This document shows, piece by piece, positions 1 to 7,150 of a stretch of DNA of 41,669 bases (its first letter is position 1; each line of letters starts with the position of its first letter). Location of the stretch: the NCBI GenBank assembly GCA_028388995.1, contig JAOEQC010000014.1, positions 1 to 41,669 of the forward strand, written 5' to 3'. The stretch is from Ascidiaceihabitans sp. (lineage in GTDB: Bacteria; Pseudomonadota; Alphaproteobacteria; Rhodobacterales; Rhodobacteraceae). Under the pieces are notes generated by a model that saw nothing but the letters and a program-made list of their open reading frames with translations, had not been told where the DNA came from and ran no database searches. Made by a program: the position numbers and the translations under genes.

Positions 1-1
1 C

Positions 2-403
2 AGTCCTGACTTTGAAGAGATCGTTGAAGATTTTGAATTCCTAGAAGATTGGGAAGATCGTTATCGGTTTGTGATCGATATGGGCAAAGCGATGCATCCT
101 TTACCTAATGCGCTTAAGGCACCGGCAACCAAAGTGGACGGGTGTGCAAGTCAAGTATGGCTTCATCCAACGGTTTCAGGCGGCGTATTTACCTTTGACG
201 GCGAAAGCGATGCGATGATCGTGCGCGGCTTGGTTGCGGTTTTGCGCAAGTTATACAACGGTTTGACTCTGGAAGAGGTTTTGGCCGTGGATGCACACGG
301 CGAAATGGCACGACTTGGGTTGAACGATCACTTGTCAGCGCAGCGTTCTAATGGCGTGCGTGCGATGATTGAGCGTATTCGTCTTGTGGCTTCAGCCGGT
401 TAA
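2..403 (+). CDS. sufE: SufE cysteine desulfuration protein (5' end outside window)
   Basis: SufE accepts persulfide sulfur from the cysteine desulfurase SufS and passes it to the SufBCD scaffold for Fe-S cluster assembly in the cytoplasm. The reading frame is open from base 2, so the N-terminus lies upstream of the window. It begins SPDFEEIVEDFEFLEDWEDR, typical of the SufE N-terminal helix. A GTG at 71 is in frame but internal to the conserved fold. The motif VDGCASQVWL contains the persulfide-accepting cysteine. The 134 visible codons are close to the usual full length of about 135-140, so only a few residues are missing. The stop overlaps the stop of the convergent DUF1638 gene (TTAA at 400-403). 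Family assignment is secure. Confidence 0.93.
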   Translation, partial: SPDFEEIVEDFEFLEDWEDRYRFVIDMGKAMHPLPNALKAPATKVDGCASQVWLHPTVSGGVFTFDGESDAMIVRGLVAVLRKLYNGLTLEEVLAVDAHGEMARLGLNDHLSAQRSNGVRAMIERIRLVASAG

Positions 404-1035
404 AGCGCCTTTAAAGTTACTTCTAGATCACCGTATCCAGTGAGGCGGCGTTCAAACGCGAGGCCAAGGGTTTCAGCGGCTGCTTTGGCCTTTTCTGTTA
501 GGGCAGGATCATCTGTTTGGGCTTGATAGACCAGTTTCTCATAGTTCCCAAAATACATGTCGCGCAGTTCTGGGTGACGATCTAGGCCCATCGGTTTGAT
601 GATGAAGGCCTCAAACTGGCGGACCAAGAAATCGGTGAGGTAAAAAGCTGTGAATTCACTTTCACTAATCCCAGCAAAGCGTTCATTTCCCTCAAAAAAA
701 CTGTAGCAGTGTGGGCCTGCCACCATCTTTACACCCATATTATCGCAGGCGGCTTGCAGCAATCCTCCGGTTCCACAATCAGCGTAGACAACAAAGATTT
801 CGTGGTATGATGCTCGGTGTTTAGCCACAGCCTCGGTCACAGATTCAGTGATCTTTTCGGGATACAGGTGCAGTTTGGCAGGTAAACAGGTCAGGTCCAT
901 GTGATCCCAGCGATTTGCCTTTTTCAGGTCCAAGATTTCGCGGGCCAGTGCACCGCAAGCGATCAAAAGGATCCTACCAGAAGACAATTCTGTCAGCCCA
1001 TTTTCTGTCAGTTCTGCATCAATAATTTGGATCAT
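400..1035 (-). CDS. DUF1638 family protein
   Basis: This 211-residue protein matches the DUF1638 family as I remember it. Visible marks are an N-terminal ILLIACGALAREI segment, a central VVYADCGTGG motif and GPHCYSFFEG, so conserved Cys and His residues are available for metal or cofactor binding. No signal peptide or membrane segment is visible, so it is probably cytoplasmic. The family has no settled biochemical function. It is often encoded beside corrinoid methyltransferase proteins, and here it lies 73 bp downstream of the corrinoid-binding gene on the same strand, so co-transcription is likely. A helper role in cobalamin-dependent methyl transfer is inference from position only. It ends tail to tail with sufE. 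Confidence 0.82.
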   Translation of the reverse strand: MIQIIDAELTENGLTELSSGRILLIACGALAREILDLKKANRWDHMDLTCLPAKLHLYPEKITESVTEAVAKHRASYHEIFVVYADCGTGGLLQAACDNMGVKMVAGPHCYSFFEGNERFAGISESEFTAFYLTDFLVRQFEAFIIKPMGLDRHPELRDMYFGNYEKLVYQAQTDDPALTEKAKAAAETLGLAFERRLTGYGDLEVTLKAL

Positions 1036-1108
1036 AGTATCACCTTACGAAAAATGCCTGCCGCGATCTACATCACAACAGGCCCAAATCTAGAAATTGG
1101 TCGTGGAC

Positions 1109-1807
1109 CTAAGCAGACAATTGGTTGTGCTTACGGTCCATGAACTCTTTTGCCGTTTCAACGGCCACAGCTGCGTCACGGCAGTATGCGTCGGCGCCGA
1201 TTGCTTTGCCGAATTCTTCATTCAAGGGTGCACCGCCAACAAGGACAACATAGTCGTCGCGAATGCCTTGTTCGATCATCGTGTCGATCACGACTTTCAT
1301 ATACGGCATCGTGGTTGTGAGTAGGGCAGACATACCAAGGATATCAGGGCCTTCCTCTTCCATCGCTTCAAGGTAGGCCTCGACAGCGTTGTTGATGCCA
1401 AGGTCAACAACTTCAAAGCCGGCGCCTTCCATCATCATACCAACAAGGTTTTTACCAATATCGTGGATGTCGCCTTTGACGGTGCCGATAACCATCTTAC
1501 CAACGCGCGGCGCGCCTGTTTCTGCAAGCAACGGCTTGAGGATGAACATGCCACCCTTCATTGCATTTGCGGCCAACAGAACCTCTGGTACGAACAAGAT
1601 ACCATCGCGGAAATCCGCTCCCACAATTGTCATGCCGCCAACCAGTGCTTTGGTCAAAATGTCATATGGTGCCCAATCGCGTGAAAGCAGGATGTTAACA
1701 GCCTCTTCGATCTCTTCTTTGAGGCCGTCGTAAAGGTCGTCAAACATCTGTTGAACCAATTCTTCGTCGTCTAGTTCAGCTAGGATGATATCTGCGTCGT
1801 CTGACAT
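1109..1807 (-). CDS. Corrinoid (B12)-binding methyltransferase protein, MetH-like cap plus B12 domain
   Basis: This 232-residue protein carries a methyl group on cobalamin. The N-terminal part (about residues 15-95) resembles the helical B12-binding cap, with VPEVLLAANAM. The Rossmann-like part has the base-off/His-on signature GDIHDIGKNLV, where H115 is the predicted cobalt ligand, followed by SALLTTTM and a late VGG. The frame stays open upstream to 1969, but the ATG at 1807 is preferred because AGGACA precedes it at good spacing and the extra 54 residues do not look conserved. It lies between the bmt-like gene and DUF1638 on one strand. It may serve a dedicated methylamine/betaine methyltransferase or be the B12 module of a split methionine synthase; the latter is favoured here but not proven. 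Confidence 0.88.
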   Translation of the reverse strand: MSDDADIILAELDDEELVQQMFDDLYDGLKEEIEEAVNILLSRDWAPYDILTKALVGGMTIVGADFRDGILFVPEVLLAANAMKGGMFILKPLLAETGAPRVGKMVIGTVKGDIHDIGKNLVGMMMEGAGFEVVDLGINNAVEAYLEAMEEEGPDILGMSALLTTTMPYMKVVIDTMIEQGIRDDYVVLVGGAPLNEEFGKAIGADAYCRDAAVAVETAKEFMDRKHNQLSA

Positions 1808-1864
1808 GTAAGTGTCCTTTGCAAAAGGTAGGGGCACGCCCAATCGTTGATTAAGTTTTGTCAG

Positions 1865-1898
1865 AATGTCGCAGCGTGACTTTTCATTTTGCGACATT
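1865..1898. promoter_or_regulatory. Inverted repeat upstream of corrinoid-protein gene
   Basis: AATGTCGCA (1865-1873) and TGCGACATT (1890-1898) form a perfect 9-bp inverted repeat with a 16-bp spacer, 58 bp upstream of the corrinoid gene start. The spacing suits a dimeric regulator binding adjacent DNA turns. It lies in the 293-bp gap between the bmt-like and corrinoid genes, which otherwise shows no convincing gene, so the corrinoid gene may have its own regulated promoter. The regulator is unknown. Confidence 0.45.
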
Positions 1899-2100
1899 GG
1901 CGATGCTGTGCGCGACCTAGCGCTTGTATTTGATGCTATTTTGACAGAAATAATTGGAAATTCAAACAATAAACTAGACCCGTGATGGTCCGTTTTCTGT
2001 CATTAATTTCATGAAGATGGCGCTGATTTACGAACATCGCGATTTCAATTTTGCTGTCCGCCCCCTTGATTGGACGAACAGTGCTTGTCTTTACACAACT

Positions 2101-3120
2101 CTAGATGTCCTTTTGACGGCTGCGGCGGGTTCTGCGTGGGCCTGGTTCGTTGTCACCAGTTCCGTCTGTTGCAGATGAAAACGCACCTAATTTTGCTGCA
2201 ATTTCTTCAAGGCTAGGTGCTTGAGCCATTGTGTGTGTGTCCAAAGCTTCGCGCATTGCGCGCAGGTGGTTTGGCATCGTACCACAACACCCGCCGATGA
2301 TTTTGGCACCACAGGCGCGCGCCATCATCGCATAATCGGCCATCAGTTCTGGTGTGCCGTCGTAGTGAATGTGGCCCTCAACATATTTCGGGATACCAGC
2401 ATTGCCCTTGGCGACGATTGGAACGTTGCTGCCTTGGGACGCAAAACCCAGAACAGTACGCAACAGATCCGAAGAACCGGTGCCACAGTTTGCGCCAAAA
2501 GCGAGTGGCGTGTTTGCGATCTCATCGACCATTTTGACCATATCCGCACTGGTCATGCCCATCATGGTACGTCCTGCGGTATCAAAACTCATGGTGCCAA
2601 CAAAGTCGATACCAGCCAAAGCAAAGCCTTCGGCGGCCGCACGATATTCTTCGGGGGCGGAAATGGTTTCAACCCATGCCACATCCGCGCCACCTGCCTT
2701 TAAGCCTTCGGCGGTTTCGTGAAACATCTCAACCGCAAGGGCGTGTGTGAGTTCACCAACAGGTTCCATGATTTCACCAGTTGGGCCAACAGACCCTGCC
2801 ACGATAACTTTGCGACCCGCCTGATCAGCAATGTCGCGTGCAATTTCGGCCGATACGCGGCTTAGTTCATGAGCCCGTTTTTCGGCACCGTGCAGGCGCA
2901 AGCGCGAGGCATTGGCACCAAAGGAATTGGTCAGGAAAATATCGCTGCCGGCATCAACCGCGCCGCTGTATAATTTGCGGATTTTCGCAGGTTCGTCCGT
3001 ATTCCACATCTCTGGCGCATCGCCAGACATAAGACCCATGTTGAACAGGTTTGTGCCTGTGGCACCGTCGGCCAACAAAACACCTTTTTCTTCAAGGAGT
3101 TGGATTAGAATATTTGTCAT
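2101..3120 (-). CDS. bmt: Homocysteine S-methyltransferase (betaine-homocysteine methyltransferase-like)
   Basis: This 339-residue protein has the homocysteine-binding TIM barrel that transfers a methyl group to homocysteine to make methionine. Marks are LADGATGTNLF near the N-terminus, LTNSFGAN, and the zinc ligands GANCG followed by GGCCG. No folate or B12 domain is present in the chain. The last 30 or so residues are a charged, Arg-rich tail. The start is ATG 3120 with AGGAC at good spacing. Two donors are possible: glycine betaine (Bmt), or methyl-cobalamin carried by the neighbouring corrinoid protein, which would make this the homocysteine module of a split MetH. The adjacency of the B12 protein supports the second. 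The decayed mprF ends 37 bp upstream on the same strand. Confidence 0.88.
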   Translation of the reverse strand: MTNILIQLLEEKGVLLADGATGTNLFNMGLMSGDAPEMWNTDEPAKIRKLYSGAVDAGSDIFLTNSFGANASRLRLHGAEKRAHELSRVSAEIARDIADQAGRKVIVAGSVGPTGEIMEPVGELTHALAVEMFHETAEGLKAGGADVAWVETISAPEEYRAAAEGFALAGIDFVGTMSFDTAGRTMMGMTSADMVKMVDEIANTPLAFGANCGTGSSDLLRTVLGFASQGSNVPIVAKGNAGIPKYVEGHIHYDGTPELMADYAMMARACGAKIIGGCCGTMPNHLRAMREALDTHTMAQAPSLEEIAAKLGAFSSATDGTGDNEPGPRRTRRSRQKDI

Positions 3121-3132
3121 GGTTCATGTCCT

Positions 3133-3152
3133 GCACGTTGGTTTATACGTGC
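3133..3152 (-). promoter_or_regulatory. Hairpin in the bmt leader next to the ribosome-binding site
   Basis: GCACGT and ACGTGC form a perfect 6-bp stem with an 8-nt loop. In the bmt transcript its 3' arm runs directly into the AGGAC Shine-Dalgarno sequence, 12 nt before the ATG. Such placement could modulate translation. No known SAM or SAH riboswitch signature was recognised. Confidence 0.35.
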
Positions 3153-3156
3153 TGTG

Positions 3157-5073
3157 TCATGAGGCCTGTTTTGAGGCCAGTTCATAATATTCATCAAAAT
3201 TATGAATTTTTCGAGGTTCTGTGGGCGTGATCGTGTTGGGATTGTGCACTTCACGGGTGATATCTGCTAGTCTAATGGCCAAAGACAAGGGTGTTTGTGC
3301 AGCAGCGTAGCGTGGTTCTCATTTTGGGGCGAAGTTAGATTTGAATTGGCGCAGGCTTGTAACCCCAGCCTTGGAAATCGCGCGCCGCGCAGACCAATGG
3401 AAAAAACGGCTGCGTGGGTCAGGACAGGCGGATATTGCGGCAAAGCTAAGGCGTTCGATCCCCTGTTCTTTTGCCGCTGTAATTGCGCTGTGGACAAGAG
3501 CGTGCATTGTGCCGTCGGGCATTTCTGATGTTTGTCGCATGACATCTAAGCACCATTCATTGCGGCGTTTCTGAAAGGTGACAAAAGCACATTGGCGGCC
3601 GTGATGTTCGGCGCATGCTATGAAGTGAGTGGATAGATACCCGATTTCAAAACGCCCCATCGTACCGCCATGCGCAGCGCCATGTGTGTTTTGCCAATCC
3701 TGGTCGATCTGGTGAAGTGTGGGCCATTCAGTGATTTCATCTGTGTGGATAACGATACCGCTTTTCGTGGCCGCCCGTAGTTTGGGCCGCAATGTGCGCA
3801 GAGCTGGTGTGTTGAGTGCAAAATGCTGTGGGGCGATCATCGCATCATCGCATCATCGCATCATCTGACATGTGCATGATGGACCAGTGGTGGCGACGCA
3901 TTGCAGCGGCATTGCGGCTGTTACATTTATAAACAAGCGGGATTTTACCCAAACTGGCTCCTTAGGTCTTTAGAGTTGATAGCGCGGTGTTCATTCTGCC
4001 GGATATTGGGTTAAACAGTGCAGTTATGGTTTGGCCGGTTGGCCAGATGGCGCTGAGACCGTCCAAAGTGGGCAAGATACACCCGCCGTTTTGTGCGATG
4101 ATCTGAACCTCTGCTTGGTTGTTTTCGGTTGGATGTATGGCTGCCATTTGAGGTTCGCCCGCGCCAGACCTGAAGGGGCCGGTCAGTGCAAAGAGACTGC
4201 ACAGGTCATGGATTGCATAGTAGACAATGCGGAAAGCTAAGATACTGCCAAACACTTCGCTAGCCGGAAACTGGGGCAGTAACTCCAGCATCATTAATTC
4301 AAAGGGCCCAACGCCTTCGGGCGTTGTGGAGAGGAGGGCGGCACCTAGCGCCAACAGGAATATGGGGAGGAACGCGATGAATGAGATGTCGGGACTGATG
4401 GAAGTAAGACATAGATAACAGCAGCCATCGCAACCGTATCGACCAAGGTCCAGCTTAGAATAGAAAAGCAACATGAAAGGTTGGGCAACCGGAAGATTAA
4501 ACGGCTAATGGTCAGGTTTGGCCAACGAAACATGACCGCGATGCCAATTGATAATGTCAGTAAAGCCAACATTGCAGGGGCAAAGGTCCAATCGGGGGAA
4601 GGCAACAGGACGCAAACAAGTGCGTTGACGACAGCCAAACACAACATAAATGAGACCGAAACAAAGGCGGACAGTTTAAGCGCCATACCGAACGAAACAT
4701 CGCGCAAAACCCGCCACCGCACCTATGCGCCAGTGAACAAACCGAAACCTAATGTTTGGGCGATCGCAATTGAAAAGGTTCCTGCGATGCGGGGCTGTCC
4801 TTGCGGTACCTGTGTTGCGAAATATTGGTGGACGATGCCAACTTAACGTCCCACAGTCCACAGGCTAATGAGTGTCAATAGAGAGGCCGCAGACCAAGCA
4901 GACCAGTGGATCTGTGCCAATTGCTTTGGAAATTTCAGCAACAAATTGCGTCTCAGATGCGGTGATAACAAATACAGGCAGACCGAAAGGATGCTCAGCG
5001 GCAAAATCACCCTGAGCAACAACTGACCAATATTTTGTGCTTTGACTCGATGCGTCGTCTTAATTTCACCCAC
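3157..5073 (-). pseudogene. mprF: Decayed mprF: lysyl-phosphatidylglycerol synthase/DUF2156 membrane protein
   Basis: Fragments in several frames line up in order as one MprF-like gene, whose product modifies membrane phosphatidylglycerol with an amino acid. The N-terminal piece starts at GTG 5073 and stops at 4843. Membrane segments follow in two other frames (about 4722-4400, then 4400-3962), including the conserved TTPEGVGPFELMMLELLPQF. The C-terminal DUF2156 part reads from 3840, with MGRFEIGYLS, WCLDVMRQ and LRQFKSNFAPK. At 3319-3321 a TGA replaces the expected Trp after FAPK; the frame then continues with EPRYAAAQTPLSLAI to a stop at 3157. At least three frameshifts and two nonsense codons make it non-functional unless sequencing errors are responsible. 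An 8-bp tandem repeat lies inside it. Confidence 0.88.
3835..3865. repeat. 8-bp tandem repeat (CATCATCG) inside the mprF remnant
   Basis: About four copies of an 8-bp unit lie head to tail: GATCATCG, CATCATCG twice, and a final CATCATC. Because 8 is not a multiple of 3, each copy gained or lost shifts the frame. The minus-strand frame used downstream meets a TGA within the repeat. This fits slipped-strand expansion as one of the lesions. Confidence 0.85.
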
Positions 5074-5074
5074 T

Positions 5075-5095
5075 ATAACCTCTCACATAGGTTAT
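5075..5095. promoter_or_regulatory. Palindrome directly upstream of the mprF remnant
   Basis: ATAACCT and AGGTTAT form a 7-bp inverted repeat with a 7-bp spacer, starting one base upstream of the GTG start of mprF. It could be an operator or a leader hairpin. The rest of the divergent gap to purC (to 5400) shows only a weak imperfect hairpin (GAGAGGG 5361-5367 with CCCTTTC 5375-5381) and the purC ribosome-binding site. No small gene was recognised in it. Confidence 0.35.
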
Positions 5096-5400
5096 TTTGG
5101 GTGCGTGACCATGTGATTAACTGAATGCCGGTATTCATGGTTCTTAGCTGTAAACTCAAACCTTTAATTTTGTTTTTAGTTAAGCTGTGTCAATCAGCCG
5201 TTTCCTAATTTCTGCGTATCTTATCAATATGAGGTCTCTTTTGCACAACCCATGGCGCAATTTATTTCATCAATTCACCCTCTCTGACTGTCCTGGGGGT
5301 TAGCTTTGCGAAGTCGGTTGCTTGCGACGCTCATCTGCATGCCTTAAGAGAGCGAAAACTGAGAGGGACTCGGACCCTTTCCTATACTGAAAGGACGCCC

Positions 5401-6162
5401 ATGGCCCGGCGCAATAAAATTTACGAAGGCAAAGCAAAGATCTTATATGAAGGTCCAGAGCCTGGCACGATTGTCCAATACTTTAAGGATGACGCCACTG
5501 CCTTTAACGCAGAGAAAAAAGACGTCATTGATGGCAAGGGAGTTCTTAACAACATGTTGTCTGAATACTTCATGAAGGGTTTGACCCAGATTGGTGTTCC
5601 AAACCACTTCATCAAACGCCTAAACATGCGTGAGCAATTGTGTAAATCTTGCGAGATTGTGCCGCTTGAGATCATCGTGCGCAACTACGCGGCGGGCACT
5701 ATGTCCACCCGTCTGGGCATTGATGAGGGCACACAGCTGCCGCGTCCAATCGTTGAGTATTGCTATAAAGATGACAGTCTTGGCGATCCATTGGTCTCTG
5801 AAGAGCACATCGCCGCCTTTGGTTGGGCCAGCCAACAAGACATGGAAGACATCCTAAGCCTCGCGTTGCGGGTAAATGACTTCATGTCTGGTGTGATGTT
5901 TGCTGTTGGTATCAAACTGGTCGACTTTAAAATCGAAGTAGGTCGCGTTTATGATGGCGACTTCCAGCGTTTGATTGTTGCAGATGAAATCAGCCCAGAC
6001 AGCTGCCGTTTGTGGGACATGGAAACAGGCCGCAAGCTGGACAAAGATGTGTTCCGCCGAGATCTTGGTAGCCTTGCAGATGCATATACCGAAGTGGCCA
6101 ACCGTTTGGGCGTGATGCCTAAAACATCCACAACACCGACAAAACCAACCCTGGTCAACTGA
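5401..6162 (+). CDS. purC: Phosphoribosylaminoimidazole-succinocarboxamide synthase
   Basis: PurC joins CAIR and aspartate using ATP to give SAICAR in de novo purine synthesis. The 253-residue length is normal. Visible marks include [13 protein letters not shown] at the N-terminus (ATP-binding strand), [36 protein letters not shown] and the late [15 protein letters not shown] 5401 is preceded by AAGGAC at good spacing. It is followed after 53 bp by purS and purQ, so this is a purine operon. The enzyme is cytoplasmic. The gene is intact, unlike its divergent neighbour mprF. Confidence 0.97.
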   Translation: MARRNKIYEGKAKILYEGPEPGTIVQYFKDDATAFNAEKKDVIDGKGVLNNMLSEYFMKGLTQIGVPNHFIKRLNMREQLCKSCEIVPLEIIVRNYAAGTMSTRLGIDEGTQLPRPIVEYCYKDDSLGDPLVSEEHIAAFGWASQQDMEDILSLALRVNDFMSGVMFAVGIKLVDFKIEVGRVYDGDFQRLIVADEISPDSCRLWDMETGRKLDKDVFRRDLGSLADAYTEVANRLGVMPKTSTTPTKPTLVN

Positions 6163-6215
6163 TCTGGGTTGGTTTTCTAATTTAATCAAACTAAGAAGAT
6201 AGAGGCGATGGCGCT

Positions 6216-6446
6216 ATGAAGGCTCGAGTACATGTAATGTTGAAGGATGGTGTGTTGGATCCGCAAGGTGAAGCGGTGCGTCATGCTTTGGGTGCAATGG
6301 GTTTTGACGGCGTGAACGGCGTTCGTCAGGGCAAAGTCATTGAACTTGATCTTGCCGACGGCACAACAGAAGCCAATGTGAACGAGATGTGCGAAAAGCT
6401 GCTCTCGAACATGGTTATTGAATCCTACACGGTGGAGATGTCCTGA
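6216..6446 (+). CDS. purS: Phosphoribosylformylglycinamidine synthase subunit PurS
   Basis: PurS is the small subunit that bridges PurL and PurQ in the three-part FGAM synthase. The 76-residue chain begins [20 protein letters not shown] and has the typical [17 protein letters not shown] centre and NPMxE-like late helix region ([10 protein letters not shown]). Its stop overlaps the purQ start by one base (TGATG at 6444-6448), indicating translational coupling and equal production with PurQ. The large subunit gene purL is not in the window. Confidence 0.96.
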   Translation: MKARVHVMLKDGVLDPQGEAVRHALGAMGFDGVNGVRQGKVIELDLADGTTEANVNEMCEKLLSNMVIESYTVEMS

Positions 6447-7114
6447 TGCACGCAGCGGTCGTTGTTTTTCCTGGATCTAACTGTGACCGCGACCTTGCGG
6501 TAGCTTTTGAAACGGCGGGTGCCAAAGTGTCTATGGTTTGGCACAAAGACACCAAACTGCCAGACGGCGTTGATATTGTTGGTGTTCCGGGTGGTTTTTC
6601 GTTCGGCGACTATCTGCGGTGCGGCGCAATCGCTGCCAACTCACCGATTTGCAATGAGGTGAAAGTCCACGCCGATCGTGGTGGGTATGCCATTGGTATC
6701 TGCAACGGTTTTCAGGTTCTTGCTGAAACAGGTGTTTTACCTGGCGCTTTGCTGCGCAATGCGGGCCTTAAATACATCTGTAAGACAGTTGGCTTGAATG
6801 TTGTGACGTCGCAATGTGTCTATACCGAAGGGTATTCTGCAGGCGGTGTTATCGACATTCCAATCGCGCACCACGATGGCAACTACTTTGCAGACGACGA
6901 GACAATAGCGCGTTTGCAAGGTGAAGATCGCGTTGCATTTACGTACACTGACAACCCAAACGGGGCCAAAAGCGACATTGCGGGCATTCTATCTGCCAAC
7001 AAACGCGTCCTCGGCATGATGCCACACCCTGAGCGCGCAGCTGATCCGGGCCACGGGGGCACAGACGGACAGGCGCTGTTCCGCGCATTGTCTGGCATTC
7101 TAACACCAGCGTGA
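6446..7114 (+). CDS. purQ: Phosphoribosylformylglycinamidine synthase, glutaminase subunit PurQ
   Basis: PurQ hydrolyses glutamine and channels ammonia to PurL to convert FGAR to FGAM. The 222-residue class I glutamine amidotransferase has the nucleophile C86 in GICNGFQVL and the late catalytic pair H194/E196 in [23 protein letters not shown] is the typical oxyanion-region segment. It starts inside the purS stop and is the last gene of the purine operon here. A strong hairpin follows the stop (7122-7150), which may terminate the operon although no T-run follows. Confidence 0.97.
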   Translation: MHAAVVVFPGSNCDRDLAVAFETAGAKVSMVWHKDTKLPDGVDIVGVPGGFSFGDYLRCGAIAANSPICNEVKVHADRGGYAIGICNGFQVLAETGVLPGALLRNAGLKYICKTVGLNVVTSQCVYTEGYSAGGVIDIPIAHHDGNYFADDETIARLQGEDRVAFTYTDNPNGAKSDIAGILSANKRVLGMMPHPERAADPGHGGTDGQALFRALSGILTPA

Positions 7115-7121
7115 CTTGAGC

Positions 7122-7150
7122 CGCGCCAACCTTCAGTCTAGGTTGGCGCG
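7122..7150 (+). promoter_or_regulatory. 10-bp perfect hairpin ending at the dctB start codon
   Basis: CGCGCCAACC (7122-7131) and GGTTGGCGCG (7141-7150) form a perfect 10-bp stem with a 9-nt loop, and the dctB ATG begins at the next base. No Shine-Dalgarno lies outside the stem. It could end purQ transcripts, or hold dctB translation low. An alternative dctB start (ATG 7187) would escape the structure. Confidence 0.6.

Noticed and set aside
1808-1969. N-terminal extension of the corrinoid protein
   Set aside because: No family similarity, and the Shine-Dalgarno supports ATG 1807. The segment also holds the inverted repeat.
3163-3178. GGCCT/AGGCC hairpin upstream of bmt
   Set aside because: It lies within the last codons of the mprF remnant, so it may simply reflect old coding sequence.
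3121-3180. SAM-II or SAM-V riboswitch before bmt
   Set aside because: The downstream pseudoknot strand expected for these classes was not seen. Only a simple hairpin is present.
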